Positions 8,726 to 17,749 of a DNA stretch of 64,000 bases are shown here, piece by piece; position 1 is the stretch's first letter; each line of letters starts with the position of its first letter. Location: the NCBI RefSeq assembly GCF_016772275.1, contig NZ_CP065425.1:1412001-1476000 (forward strand), in the 5' to 3' direction. The notes beneath the pieces are model-generated. The model saw only the letters and a program-made list of their open reading frames with translations. It did no database searches and had not been told where the DNA came from. Origin of the DNA: Heyndrickxia vini. GTDB taxonomy: Bacteria; Bacillota; Bacilli; Bacillales; Bacillaceae_C. The translations under genes were made by a program, and so were the position numbers.

Positions 8726-9481
8726 GTGAAATATATTGAGTCATTGAAGAATCCGCAAGTAAAACAGTGGAAAAAATTATTGACTAAAAAAGAACGTCAA
8801 AAAACGAATACTTACTTAGTTGAAGGTTTTCATCTTGTTGAAGAAGCACTTAAATTTAAAGAGAACATTATAGAAATAATGCACAGTGAAGAAATTGAAC
8901 TTCCTCGAGAGTGGAATATTCACGGACTTCAAGTAACAAGAATTACATCAGAAATTAGTAAAGCGATTTCGGATACCGAAACCGCCCAAGGCATTTTTGC
9001 CGTTTGCCAAATAAAAAACACTTCTGTTGATAAATTATATGGAAAATCATTTTTGTTATTGGATGCGGTCCAAGACCCAGGTAACATCGGTACGATGATC
9101 CGTACAGCAGATGCTGCTGGTTTGGATGCTGTTATTTTAGGAGAAGGAACGGTTGATGCATATAATCCTAAAGTCATTCGTTCCGCACAAGGCAGTCATT
9201 TTCATATTAATATTCTAACGGGCCACCTAGATGAATGGATTAATAAGCTGCAACAAGAACAAGTATCGGTCTATGGAACGGCATTGGAAAATGGAATTCC
9301 TTATAAACAGGTTCAGCCGCAAGATTCTTTCGCGCTTATGGTAGGAAATGAGGGGAATGGGGTATCTAAACATTTACTAGCTTTAACAAAGCAGAATTTA
9401 TATATCCCTATACATGGACAAGCAGAATCATTGAACGTTGCCGTAGCCGCTGGAATATTAATGTATTATTTAAAGAAGTAG
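8726..9481 (+). CDS. ysgA: SpoU-family RNA 2'-O-methyltransferase (YsgA/TrmR)
   Basis: SPOUT-class S-adenosylmethionine-dependent 2'-O-ribose methyltransferase acting on tRNA or rRNA. An N-terminal substrate-binding domain (about 1-90) is followed by the knotted SpoU domain with motif 1 DAVQDPGNIGTMIRTADAAG, motif 2 LMVGNEGNGV and motif 3 IPIHGQAESLNVAVAAGI. The target nucleotide is not deducible. The frame is open to an ATG at 8681. I choose the GTG at 8726 (251 residues) because the family begins with M-K-x-I-E-S and AGAGGAGA (8712-8719) is well spaced for it. The ATG at 8720 is the alternative. Upstream of pheS-pheT as in B. subtilis. Confidence 0.9.
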   Translation: MKYIESLKNPQVKQWKKLLTKKERQKTNTYLVEGFHLVEEALKFKENIIEIMHSEEIELPREWNIHGLQVTRITSEISKAISDTETAQGIFAVCQIKNTSVDKLYGKSFLLLDAVQDPGNIGTMIRTADAAGLDAVILGEGTVDAYNPKVIRSAQGSHFHINILTGHLDEWINKLQQEQVSVYGTALENGIPYKQVQPQDSFALMVGNEGNGVSKHLLALTKQNLYIPIHGQAESLNVAVAAGILMYYLKK

Positions 9482-9516
9482 CTATGTTAAAGTACAATGT
9501 TGATACTGAAAACTAA

Positions 9517-9594
9517 GTTGATTGGAGCGGCAGGTGCGAGACTCCTGCGGGATCAGCTGGACAGATGAGACCCCGCAGGGAGCGTAGCGAGGCC
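9517..9594 (+). repeat. Repeat family A, left part, split by the IS element
   Basis: Begins GTTGATTGGAGCGG and runs to the insertion point at 9594. The right part resumes at 11276 and ends with CAGCGG...AATCAAC at 11347. Other copies are at 11709-11836, 31828-32111 and 32259-32387. An outer arm GCTATGTTAA (9481-9490) has a near-complement after the right part (ATTAACATAT, about 11356-11365). Confidence 0.85.
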
Positions 9595-11275
9595 ACTGAA
9601 AAACTTACGTTTTTTCCCCTTTTCATTTTGGGGTAATAAAAAAGATGACATTTCGTCTGTAATTAGATGAAATGTCACCTTTTTCCTATCCCCTTTTTAC
9701 TCTTTTTCATTTAGGAGCTTTAGAATCCGCTTGAGATTTACCGCAAATATTGCTGTTGCCCCTTGGATTTCCATGCCAAATAGACCCGAGGAATTTGCTG
9801 TTTTAAACCCGTGTCTATGTTTGAGTTCGCTATTTTTGGCTTCAATTTTATAGCGAGTTTTTGCTAGTTGTTTAAATTTATCCGTTTCTTGAAATGCTTC
9901 CTGATCTTTATGTTCAGTTGATTTAACTGTTATTGAGTATGTCTTACTTTTTGCTCCTTCTTTATAGCACCCTTCACGAAACGGGCAGACTTTGCACTTC
10001 TCAATATCAAAAAAGAACTTAATTCTTGGATTTTTATCTTGCCCCTTTCTTTCTTCATATTTTTTCTTGTAGCCATTTGCCCCGCCTTACAAACGAACAT
10101 TCCAGCATCTTTATTAAATTCAAATTCATCTTCTTTTGCCCGTGTTCCATGTGTTATATGTGGATGCAATTTAGAAATAAGTTCAAGTTGATTTTCTTTT
10201 GCATAACTAATATTGTCTTTTTCAGAATAGGCTGTATCACCAATTACTGTTTTAATTTCCATTCCTGTAGCTTGACTTTTCCCAACTAACTCTTGCAGGT
10301 ATTTTCCATCACTTTTTTCTCCCGTTGTCGGAATCGCTGCTGTTATTATTCTTTCATCGCTCATCGCGATGTGTGTTTTGTATCCGAAAAATGAGGAATC
10401 AGCTGTTTTATGTCCTACCCGTGCGTCCGTATCAGTTGAACGGTTCATTTGACTCATGTGTTCTGTATAATCTTCTATTACTTCATGAAGGACATTTAAT
10501 TTTTCATTTACTTTGGGAATTGCGGCTAATTGTGGTTCTGATTCGACAATAGAAACAACTCGGCGACAATAATTCAATTCATCTTCAACTTCATTGGAAG
10601 TTGGTTTTGGAGGAAATTTCTCTTTCATTGAGTCATCAATTTGATAAACTGCTTTTCTAAGATTTTTTGACTTCTCTTGTAAAAATTCCTTCGGTGACTT
10701 TTGGTTAAAACGTGATTGTGTATGTGTGGAGTCCACGATTATTGTTTTACTTTTTATGATTTCCTTTTCAAGTGCAATCTCAACTGTTTTCCCAATAAGT
10801 AAATCTAACAAGGTCACATCTTTAAGACGGAGCTTACGAAATTTTGTTAAGGAACTTGGATTTATTACTGGGTCTTCTGGTGCCATGTCGAGAAAATACT
10901 TAAATGACATATCATATCTAGAGCGTTCTACTACATCTACATCAGACAAATCATAAATCGATTTAAGCAATAGATACTTAAACATGCGGATTGGTGGCAC
11001 TGCATTGCGACCATTATCGAGGCAGTATTTCGTTTTCAATTCTTCAATAATGAACGAAAAATTCACCAGTTCATTGATTTGACGAAGCATGTTATCTTTG
11101 GGAACAACAAGATCATAAATAGCTATATATGGACTAAGATTGAGAGATTCTTGGTTAGAAATCATTTGAGTATCACCTACATACATTTGATATCATCATT
11201 ATAAAACAAAAAGGCAGATAAATGTTTGGTCAACTCAAACATCTATCTGCCTAATAATAAATGGACTTTTTCAGT
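9595..11275 (-). mobile_element. IS1182-family insertion sequence
   Basis: A 1681-bp element bounded by 9-base inverted ends ACTGAAAAA (9595-9603 and 11267-11275). It is flanked by a 4-base direct repeat GGCC (9591-9594 and 11276-11279). With the flanks the inverted match grows to CGAGGCCACTGAAAAA, because the target CGAGGCCTCG is itself a palindrome inside repeat A. It carries one transposase reading region on the minus strand and, near its left end, a hairpin (about 9640-9686) that can terminate the transposase transcript. The transposase type and the 4-bp duplication fit the IS1182 family. Confidence 0.88.
9697..11165 (-). pseudogene. IS1182-type transposase in two frames (frameshift at A6T)
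   Basis: DDE transposase. The first frame, from ATG 11165 behind TAGGTGAT (or an in-frame ATG at 11186), runs to a stop at 9930. It has the N-terminal domain and aspartates in IIVDSTHTQSR and VIGDTAYSEKD. After the codons ACA-AGA-AAA-AAT (about 10065) the conserved sequence moves to the -1 frame: YEERKGQDKNPRIKFFFDIE, CPFREGCYKEG, then YKIEAKNSELKHRHGFKTA, ending at 9697. The catalytic glutamate is in the second frame, so the first frame alone should be inactive. The cause is either loss of one A from a homopolymer or -1 frameshifting at A-AAA-AAT. Confidence 0.85.
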
Positions 11276-11347
11276 GGCCTCGAGCGTAGCGATGAGGAGG
11301 CTCAACGTCAGCCCCGCGGAAAGCGAGTACCTGCAGCGGAAATCAAC
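11276..11347 (+). repeat. Repeat family A, right part after the IS
   Basis: Starts with the duplicated target GGCC and continues GAGCGTAGCGATGAGGAGGCTC ... GAGTACCTGCAGCGGAAATCAAC. It completes the copy begun at 9517. This right half is the best uninterrupted guide to the internal sequence of the family-A copy at 31828. Confidence 0.8.
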
Positions 11348-11379
11348 GGCCAAATATTAACATATCCAAAGAAATAAAT

Positions 11380-11408
11380 TTGAATTTTATTTCACAAAAT
11401 ACTATAAT
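11380..11408 (+). promoter_or_regulatory. Sigma-A promoter of pheS-pheT
   Basis: TTGAAT (11380-11385), 17-base spacer, perfect TATAAT (11403-11408). Transcription would start near 11415, at the 5' end of the T-box leader. Confidence 0.75.
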
Positions 11409-11414
11409 ATATAT

Positions 11415-11680
11415 AATTGCATAAATGATAAAAGACAATGATAGGGAAAAGTAGTTTAATGAATCCATTTAGGGAGAAAATGCCAAAGACTGAAAGCATT
11501 TTTATGGAATATTAAGTGAAATTCACCCCTTGAGTCAGCATCGGGACCGTTTCTAATGAAATGTAAAGATGCCTCGGTGAAGAGCCGTTATTTAATGAAG
11601 TTGAGCATAATATATTTTGATGCTAATTAGGGTGGTACCGCGATGATAACCTCGTCCCTTCTAAGGACGGGGTTTTTTTA
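11415..11680 (+). promoter_or_regulatory. T-box riboswitch, phenylalanine-specific, with terminator
   Basis: Conserved T-box AGGGTGGTACCGCG at 11629-11642, followed by a terminator stem ACCTCGTCCCTTC / AAGGACGGGGT with a T run to 11680. In stem I, AGGG (11442-11445) pairs with CCCCT (11526-11530). The AGTA motif is at 11450-11453, and the specifier position reads TTC (11522-11524) followed by A. TTC is a phenylalanine codon, in agreement with pheS downstream. Confidence 0.93.
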
Positions 11681-11708
11681 TGCTTATTTATTAAGCTATG
11701 TTAATTAA

Positions 11709-11836
11709 GTTGATTGGAGCGGCAGGTGCGAGACTCCTGCGGGAATAACGGTAGACGGGAGACCCCCGTGCTGAGGTACGAGCGAGGAGGCTCTCGAACC
11801 GCCCGCGGAAAGCGAGCACCTGCAGCGGAAATCAAC
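11709..11836 (+). repeat. Repeat family A, complete copy between T-box and pheS
   Basis: A 128-bp copy from GTTGATTGGAGCGG to CAGCGGAAATCAAC. The ends pair (GTTGATT with AATCAAC, CAGGTGC with GCACCTG), giving a long stem with inner hairpins. An outer inverted repeat GCTATGTTAA (about 11695-11704) / TTAACATAGC (about 11845-11854) encloses it. Any read-through from the T-box must pass this structure before the pheS ribosome binding site. Confidence 0.85.
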
Positions 11837-11878
11837 AACTGGGTTTAACATAGCCACTTATTAAAGGAGGTAGAAAAG

Positions 11879-12916
11879 ATGGAGCAAAAATTAAAAGATT
11901 TACAAGCAGAAGCCTTAGCAAAAATTGAGCAAGCGGAAGACTTAAAGTCTTTAAACGATGTTCGCGTTGCATATTTAGGAAAAAAAGGGCCAATAACAGA
12001 AGTTTTAAGAGGAATGGGGCAGCTTTCAGCTGAGGAACGTCCGAAAATGGGTGCCCTTGCTAATGAAGTAAGAGAAGTAATCAGTAAGCAAATTGAGTCA
12101 AAAAGTGAAGCATTAGAAAAAGCTGCAGTTGAAAAGCAATTAGCGGAGGAAACCATCGATGTAACCCTTCCTGGTCGTCCAGTTAAAGTTGGTAACCATC
12201 ATCCGTTAACAAGAGTAGTGGAAGAAATTGAAGATTTCTTTATCGGTATGGGATATACAATTGCCGAAGGACCCGAAGTGGAAAAGGATTTCTACAATTT
12301 TGAAGCTTTAAACCTTCCAAAAGGACACCCAGCTCGTGATATGCAAGATTCCTTCTACATTACGGAAGATATTCTTTTACGTACACATACATCACCAGTA
12401 CAAGCGAGAACAATGGAAAAACATGAAGGAAAAGGACCAGTTAAAATTATTTGTCCTGGGAAAGTGTATCGTCGGGATAATGATGATGCAACCCATTCCC
12501 ACCAATTTATGCAAATTGAAGGTCTTGTTGTAGATGAAAACATTACGATGGGGGATTTGAAGGGAACGTTAGAAGTTTTTGCGAAGAAAATGTTTGGTGA
12601 TGAGCGCCAAATTCGTTTACGTCCAAGCTTTTTCCCATTCACTGAACCATCAGTAGAAGTGGATGTTTCCTGTTTCTCCTGTGGAGGAGAAGGCTGTAAT
12701 GTTTGTAAAAAAACAGGCTGGATTGAAATGCTAGGTGCCGGAATGGTTCACCCCAATGTATTACAAATGGCTGGATTTGATTCAACCAAGTATACAGGAT
12801 TTGCATTTGGAATCGGCGCAGAACGAATTGCAATGTTAAAATACGGAATCGATGATATCCGCCATCTATATACAAATGATACTCGTTTCTTAAAACAATT
12901 TTCTGTACATGAGTAA
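11879..12916 (+). CDS. pheS: Phenylalanyl-tRNA synthetase alpha subunit
   Basis: Catalytic subunit of the alpha2-beta2 class II synthetase. The 345 residues have an N-terminal coiled-coil tRNA-binding arm (about 1-90) and a class II core with motif 2 region [20 protein letters not shown] and motif 3 region [20 protein letters not shown]. Full length for the family. ATG start behind AAAGGAGG. Followed 19 bases later by pheT. Expression is set by the phenylalanine T-box, with a repeat-A copy in between. Confidence 0.97.
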   Translation: MEQKLKDLQAEALAKIEQAEDLKSLNDVRVAYLGKKGPITEVLRGMGQLSAEERPKMGALANEVREVISKQIESKSEALEKAAVEKQLAEETIDVTLPGRPVKVGNHHPLTRVVEEIEDFFIGMGYTIAEGPEVEKDFYNFEALNLPKGHPARDMQDSFYITEDILLRTHTSPVQARTMEKHEGKGPVKIICPGKVYRRDNDDATHSHQFMQIEGLVVDENITMGDLKGTLEVFAKKMFGDERQIRLRPSFFPFTEPSVEVDVSCFSCGGEGCNVCKKTGWIEMLGAGMVHPNVLQMAGFDSTKYTGFAFGIGAERIAMLKYGIDDIRHLYTNDTRFLKQFSVHE

Positions 12917-12935
12917 AAGCTAGGGAGGAAAAGAT

Positions 12936-15350
12936 ATGTTAGTTTCATATAAATGGCTGAATGAATATGTAGACTTAAATGGTCTATCCGCTGAAGAATT
13001 AGCAGAAAAAATAACGAGAAGTGGAATTGAAGTAGAAAGTGTTGAACACAAAGCAGCCTCAATTAAAGGTGTAGTTGTCGGTCATGTACTAGAATGTGAA
13101 AAGCACCCAAATGCTGATAAACTAAATAAATGCTTAGTTGATCTTGGTGGGGAAGCACCACTACAAATTATTTGTGGGGCAAAAAATGTAGCCAAAGGAC
13201 AAAAAGTAGCTGTTGCTACTGTTGGAGCTGTTTTACCGGGAAACTTCAAGATTAAGAAATCAAAATTACGTGGAGAAGAATCAAATGGAATGATTTGTTC
13301 TCTACAAGAACTTGGGATTGAAGGAAAGCTGATTCCAAAGGATTTTGCCGAAGGAATATTTGTATTTCCTAGTGATGTAGAAGTAGGTTCCGATGCGTTA
13401 GCATTGTTAAATTTAGATGATAAAATTCTTGAATTAGGTTTAACGCCAAACCGTTCAGATTGTTTAAGCATGTTAGGTGTAGCCTATGAAGTAGCTGCTA
13501 TTCTTGGTACAGATGTTAAACTGCCTGCAATCGAAATTGCTACTGATTCTGAAGCTGCAAGCGATTATATTTCAATTAAAGTCGATGCACCAGAAGAAAA
13601 TCCACTATATGTAGCGAAAATTATTAAGGATGTAAAAATTGGCCCTTCTCCATTATGGATGCAAGCAAGATTAATGTCAGCCGGAATCCGCCCACATAAT
13701 AATGTGGTGGATATTACAAATTACATTTTACTTGAGTATGGTCAACCGTTACATGCCTTCGACTATAATACATTAGGTTCAAAAGAAATTGTTGTTCGTT
13801 TAGCCCATGAAGGGGAAAAAATTACTACACTTGATGACGCAGAAAGAACGTTAAAAGCTTCTCATTTAGTTATCACAAATGGAAAAGACCCGGTTGCGAT
13901 GGCAGGTGTTATGGGTGGTGCAAATTCTGAAGTAAGTGATTCTACAACAACCGTCTTACTTGAATCGGCATATTTTAACGGCCAAACCGTTCGAAATGCG
14001 TCTAAAGACCACGGATTACGCAGTGAGGCAAGTGCCCGTTTTGAAAAGGGTGTTGATCCGAATCGTGTCCATGAAGCGGCAGAACGTGCTGCCGAATTAA
14101 TGGAAAAATACGCATCGGGTATCGTTTTATCTGGTACAGTGGAAGTAAGTACATTACGGGTTGAGCCTGCTGTTATTGAAATTACGTTAAGCAAAATAAA
14201 TAAAACATTAGGAACAACCATTACATCAAATGAAGTACTTGAAATTTTTAACCGTCTACAATTTGATGTGAAATCAGACGGTGAAATTTTTACGATTACA
14301 GTACCGACCCGCCGCGGAGATATTACGATTCAAGAAGATCTCATTGAGGAAGTAGCACGTCTATACGGATACGATAATCTTCCAACTACATTACCTTCTG
14401 GTGAAACAACACCGGGCGGATTAACTGAAAATCAAAGAAAACGTCGTGCAGCAAAAAGATTTTTAGAAGGTGCGGGTTTAAATCAGGCAATCACCTATTC
14501 ATTAACAAGTAAAGAAAAATCAAAGAATTACGCCATTGAAAAAAGGGATCCTATACGTTTAGCGATGCCAATGAGTGAAGAAAGAAGTCACTTACGTTTA
14601 AGTATTTTACCAGGATTATTAGACGTAGTTTCCTATAATCTTGCCAGAAAAAACGATTCGGTATCTATTTATGAAATAGGTTCGGTATTTTTGAAAACAA
14701 CGGATCATGACCAGCCTGATGAATTTGAACATTTAGCTGGAGCAATTACTGGATTATGGCATTCTCAATTATGGCAGGGTGAGAAAAAGGCAGTTGACTT
14801 CTATGTAGCAAAAGGAGTTCTTGAGGGATTATTCGAAAAGCTTGGTGTAAGCCAACATATTTCTTATCAATCTGCACAAATTGACGGAATGCATCCTGGA
14901 AGAACGGCTGAAATCATTTTAGATAATGAAGTAATCGGTTTTATCGGTCAAATTCATCCACAAGTTCAAAAGGAATTGGATTTGAAAGAAACATATGTAT
15001 TTGAACTAATGACAAAACAAGTATTTGGTTTCGATGTAAAGCCATTACAATATATGTCTATTCCGCGTTTCCCTTCTATTACGAGGGATATTGCATTAGT
15101 CGTTGACAGCACAGTAAATGCTGGAACATTAAAAGATATTATTGAAACAGCGGGTGGATCATTACTAAAAGAGGTTTCAATTTTTGACCTATATGAAGGT
15201 GAACATATGGAACAAGGGAAAAAATCCATTGCATTTTCATTAAAATATTTTGATCCGGATCGTACATTAACAGACGAAGAAGTGGTAAAAGCACATGGAA
15301 AAGTGCTCGATGCGGTTAAAGAACAAACAGGTGCTGAATTAAGAGGATAG
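12936..15350 (+). CDS. pheT: Phenylalanyl-tRNA synthetase beta subunit
   Basis: Beta subunit with an editing site that hydrolyses Tyr-tRNA-Phe. The 804 residues follow the family order: N-terminal EMAP-like tRNA-binding domain (about 40-150), B3/B4 editing domain, B5 domain (around 400-480), a degenerate class II core, and a C-terminal ferredoxin-fold anticodon-binding domain (about 710-804, beginning near [16 protein letters not shown]). ATG behind TAGGGAGGAAA. Co-transcribed with pheS and closed by a terminator. Confidence 0.97.
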   Translation: MLVSYKWLNEYVDLNGLSAEELAEKITRSGIEVESVEHKAASIKGVVVGHVLECEKHPNADKLNKCLVDLGGEAPLQIICGAKNVAKGQKVAVATVGAVLPGNFKIKKSKLRGEESNGMICSLQELGIEGKLIPKDFAEGIFVFPSDVEVGSDALALLNLDDKILELGLTPNRSDCLSMLGVAYEVAAILGTDVKLPAIEIATDSEAASDYISIKVDAPEENPLYVAKIIKDVKIGPSPLWMQARLMSAGIRPHNNVVDITNYILLEYGQPLHAFDYNTLGSKEIVVRLAHEGEKITTLDDAERTLKASHLVITNGKDPVAMAGVMGGANSEVSDSTTTVLLESAYFNGQTVRNASKDHGLRSEASARFEKGVDPNRVHEAAERAAELMEKYASGIVLSGTVEVSTLRVEPAVIEITLSKINKTLGTTITSNEVLEIFNRLQFDVKSDGEIFTITVPTRRGDITIQEDLIEEVARLYGYDNLPTTLPSGETTPGGLTENQRKRRAAKRFLEGAGLNQAITYSLTSKEKSKNYAIEKRDPIRLAMPMSEERSHLRLSILPGLLDVVSYNLARKNDSVSIYEIGSVFLKTTDHDQPDEFEHLAGAITGLWHSQLWQGEKKAVDFYVAKGVLEGLFEKLGVSQHISYQSAQIDGMHPGRTAEIILDNEVIGFIGQIHPQVQKELDLKETYVFELMTKQVFGFDVKPLQYMSIPRFPSITRDIALVVDSTVNAGTLKDIIETAGGSLLKEVSIFDLYEGEHMEQGKKSIAFSLKYFDPDRTLTDEEVVKAHGKVLDAVKEQTGAELRG

Positions 15351-15383
15351 AAAAAAACGCGGAACTTCCGCGTTTTTTTTTAA
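15351..15383 (+). terminator. Terminator after pheT
   Basis: AAAAAACGCGGAA-CTTCCGCGTTTTTTTTT: compact GC stem with a long T run right after the stop. Confidence 0.9.
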
Positions 15384-15430
15384 AAAGGTAAGAAATTTTT
15401 ATAGAGTTAATATTCCTAATAAATAACTGC

Positions 15431-15748
15431 TTTGTCCAGCTCCAGCGCCTATCGACTAGAAAACTTCAGGACTTTTCCCTACGATAAGTCAACATCGATT
15501 CGCCTTGCAGGCTTATCGTGTTTCCTTTATCTCAGTCAAAGTCCTTCCAGTTTTTACGTCGATGAGCAAGGCGCTTCCGCTTTTCTTATTTGTCTAGCTC
15601 CAGCGCCTATCGACTAGAAAACTTCAGGACTTCTCCCTACGATAAGTCAACATCGATTCGCCTTACAGGCTCATCGTGTTTCCTTTATCTCAGTTAAAGT
15701 CCCGTAAGTCTTTTACGTCGATGAGCAAGGCGCTTGCGCTTTTCTTAT
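15431..15748 (+). repeat. Two tandem copies of repeat family B
   Basis: Copy 1 is about 15431-15589 and copy 2 about 15590-15748. Each starts TTTGTCYAGCTCCAGCGCC, contains GACTAGAAAACTTCAGGACTT and CCTTTATCTCAGT, and ends GGCGCTT.CGCTTTTCTTA. The two are about 90 percent alike. The AGCGCC start and GGCGCT end are inverted. The end of copy 2 supplies the TAA stop of rnhC on the other strand. A small ORF across the copies (15432-15617) is not a gene. This fills the whole gap between pheT and rnhC apart from the terminator. Confidence 0.88.
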
Positions 15749-16665
15749 ATCAGCTTTAATGCTTTTTCCGTATTTGCAAAATGAATTTTAACGAAATCTT
15801 TTAAAGCAGGACGGCCTTTCTTTTTAATTAATTGTGCAGCAGCCTTATCGACCTGGTGTCCTGCCCCTTTTGGTAAAGTGAATCCTGCTTTTACGCTTAA
15901 TTTATCAAATTCTTTAATGAATGCATATCTTGCTAAGATAGATGCTGCTGCTACCGCGAGATGAACACTTTCCCCTTTCGTACTAAAGTAAACGTTTTCG
16001 GTGCAAATTTCTTTTTGTCCCTTTAAATGCCGATAATATGTATCTGCTTCGACGAATTGATCAATCAAAATGGCATCGGGTTTGTCGGGTATTTTTTTCA
16101 AAAGATTATTCAACGCTTTGTTATGTAATAATGCTTTCATTTTTCCTTGTGTCATTCCATTTGCCTGCAATTGATTGTATTTTTCATTATGTAATATTAA
16201 TAGACTGTAAGGAATGACATGAAGTAAATCCTTTGCAATAGATACAATTTGGGGGTCGGAAAGATCTTTGGAATCCTTAACACCCAATTCCTTTAACAAC
16301 GGGATTTGTTCCTTCTTAACAAAGGCACTGACAACTGTTATAGGCCCAAAATAATCACCTGTTCCTACTTCATCAGAGCCAATTAGTGACAATGTTGAAA
16401 TATCGGACGGTAATGGGTTTCCGGAAGTCTTATTTACCTTTATCTTCTTTTGTACGGGTGCAGCTTCTCCCCATTTACTTGCTTCATCAGAATGGAAATT
16501 TCCTTGGAACATCACCTTTCCTGATCGATAAGCCGTAATAGTGCATCCATTTTGTTTAGCGGTAAAAATTGCTCCAGGTGGAATTTTTTCAAGGAGTGAC
16601 TTTGAATAATGATCCCTCATTTTATTTATCATCTCTTGAGAAACTTTTATGACAGTGTTTGACAT
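15745..16665 (-). CDS. rnhC: Ribonuclease HIII
   Basis: Cleaves RNA in RNA-DNA hybrids, with a role in R-loop removal and replication. The 306-residue protein has an N-terminal TBP-like substrate-binding domain (about 1-90) and a type 2 RNase H domain starting GSDEVGTGDYFGPITVVSAF, with later acidic residues in AILIDQFVEADTYY. An in-frame ATG at 16680 overlaps the GGAGGT ribosome binding site, so the ATG at 16665 is the start. The stop codon lies in the end of a family-B repeat, so the last codon or two may have been changed by the insertion. Confidence 0.93.
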   Translation of the reverse strand: MSNTVIKVSQEMINKMRDHYSKSLLEKIPPGAIFTAKQNGCTITAYRSGKVMFQGNFHSDEASKWGEAAPVQKKIKVNKTSGNPLPSDISTLSLIGSDEVGTGDYFGPITVVSAFVKKEQIPLLKELGVKDSKDLSDPQIVSIAKDLLHVIPYSLLILHNEKYNQLQANGMTQGKMKALLHNKALNNLLKKIPDKPDAILIDQFVEADTYYRHLKGQKEICTENVYFSTKGESVHLAVAAASILARYAFIKEFDKLSVKAGFTLPKGAGHQVDKAAAQLIKKKGRPALKDFVKIHFANTEKALKLI

Positions 16666-16807
16666 AGTAACAACCTCCATTAGTAATTATATAGTATGTT
16701 TTATACAAATTTAGATGCTTTCGACATTAGTGGACAAAATCTTTCCAACTTATTCATTCCATGTTATTATAAACAATAGGATTTTTATATCGAGGGGGCA
16801 AAAAAGA

Positions 16808-17062
16808 TTGACTGAAAAAAATCGCATAACGGTCGGTATATATGGACATCAATATACTATTGTCGGTGAAGATTCGGCAAATCATATACGCCAAGTTGCC
16901 TCATTAGTTGATGAGAAAATGCGTGAGATAAAGTCCAAAAACCCCTCATTAGATACTAGTAAACTCGCTGTTTTAACAGCTGTAAATGCTGTGCATGATT
17001 ATTTGAAATTGAAAGAAAAAGCGGAAATTCTCGAAAAACAACTTCAACATTTAAAGGACTGA
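16808..17062 (+). CDS. zapA: Cell division protein ZapA
   Basis: Small cytoplasmic protein that bundles FtsZ filaments. The 84 residues begin [20 protein letters not shown] and end in a coiled coil ([19 protein letters not shown]), as in ZapA/YshA (85 residues in B. subtilis). The frame is open to an ATG at 16715, but the AGGGGG ribosome binding site (16793-16798) and the family length point to a TTG at 16808. It is divergent from rnhC and followed four bases later by a CvpA-type gene. Confidence 0.92.
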   Translation: MTEKNRITVGIYGHQYTIVGEDSANHIRQVASLVDEKMREIKSKNPSLDTSKLAVLTAVNAVHDYLKLKEKAEILEKQLQHLKD

Positions 17063-17066
17063 AGTC

Positions 17067-17606
17067 ATGGTTAATTTAGTCATTCTATTAATCTTAATCA
17101 TTGGATTTTTTGTTGGTCTGAAGAGAGGGTTTATTCTTCAGCTCATTCATATTACCGGTTTTATTATTGCATTTATTGTAGCATATATGTATTTTAAAGA
17201 TTTAGCACCACATCTTAAGTTATGGATCCCATATCCGGCTTTGGATGAAAATAAATCGATATCTATGCTATTAAATGGATTAAATTTAGAAGATGCCTAT
17301 TATCGGGCAATTGCCTTTGCTATTATCTTCTTTGCAGCAAAAATCATTTTACACATTATTGGTTCGGCACTTGATTTTGTTGCCCGTATTCCGATATTAA
17401 AACAATTAAATGTTTGGGCAGGCGGCATATTAGGCTTTCTCGAAGTTTACTTAATTATCTTCATTATCTTATATATTGGGGCCCTGCTGCCGATAGAATC
17501 GATCCAGCATGCACTCGACCAATCATTTATCGCCAAAGGAATCGTTAAAAATACGCCTATACTTTCAAATCAAATTGAAAATTGGTGGATTAGTAATATT
17601 TCATAG
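17067..17606 (+). CDS. yshB: CvpA-family membrane protein (YshB)
   Basis: A 179-residue protein with four predicted membrane segments (about 1-19, 22-44, 74-94, 115-141), matching the CvpA (colicin V production) family. In Bacillus this is YshB, between zapA and polX. Distant relatives support envelope homeostasis, but the role is not established. ATG four bases after zapA, so translation is probably coupled. Followed by a terminator. Confidence 0.87.
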   Translation: MVNLVILLILIIGFFVGLKRGFILQLIHITGFIIAFIVAYMYFKDLAPHLKLWIPYPALDENKSISMLLNGLNLEDAYYRAIAFAIIFFAAKIILHIIGSALDFVARIPILKQLNVWAGGILGFLEVYLIIFIILYIGALLPIESIQHALDQSFIAKGIVKNTPILSNQIENWWISNIS

Positions 17607-17640
17607 AAACTTCTCTTCATTGGGAAGTTTTTTCTTTATT
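17606..17640 (+). terminator. Terminator after yshB
   Basis: AAACTTC ... GAAGTTT stem with a TTTTTTCTTTATT tail, overlapping the stop region. Confidence 0.8.
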
Positions 17641-17749
17641 GGTTAACATTTTTCTTTTTACATGCCTTTTCAAAATATTTTTGCTAGTATATATGTAAAT
17701 ATACAAACGTAAGAGCTTTCTTTTCGCTTAAAAGGAGACTGATTTTGTA

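Noticed and set aside
13082-14221. Long minus-strand frames within pheT (129 and 119 codons)
   Set aside because: They are shadows of the pheT reading frame, with no start signals and no recognisable domain.
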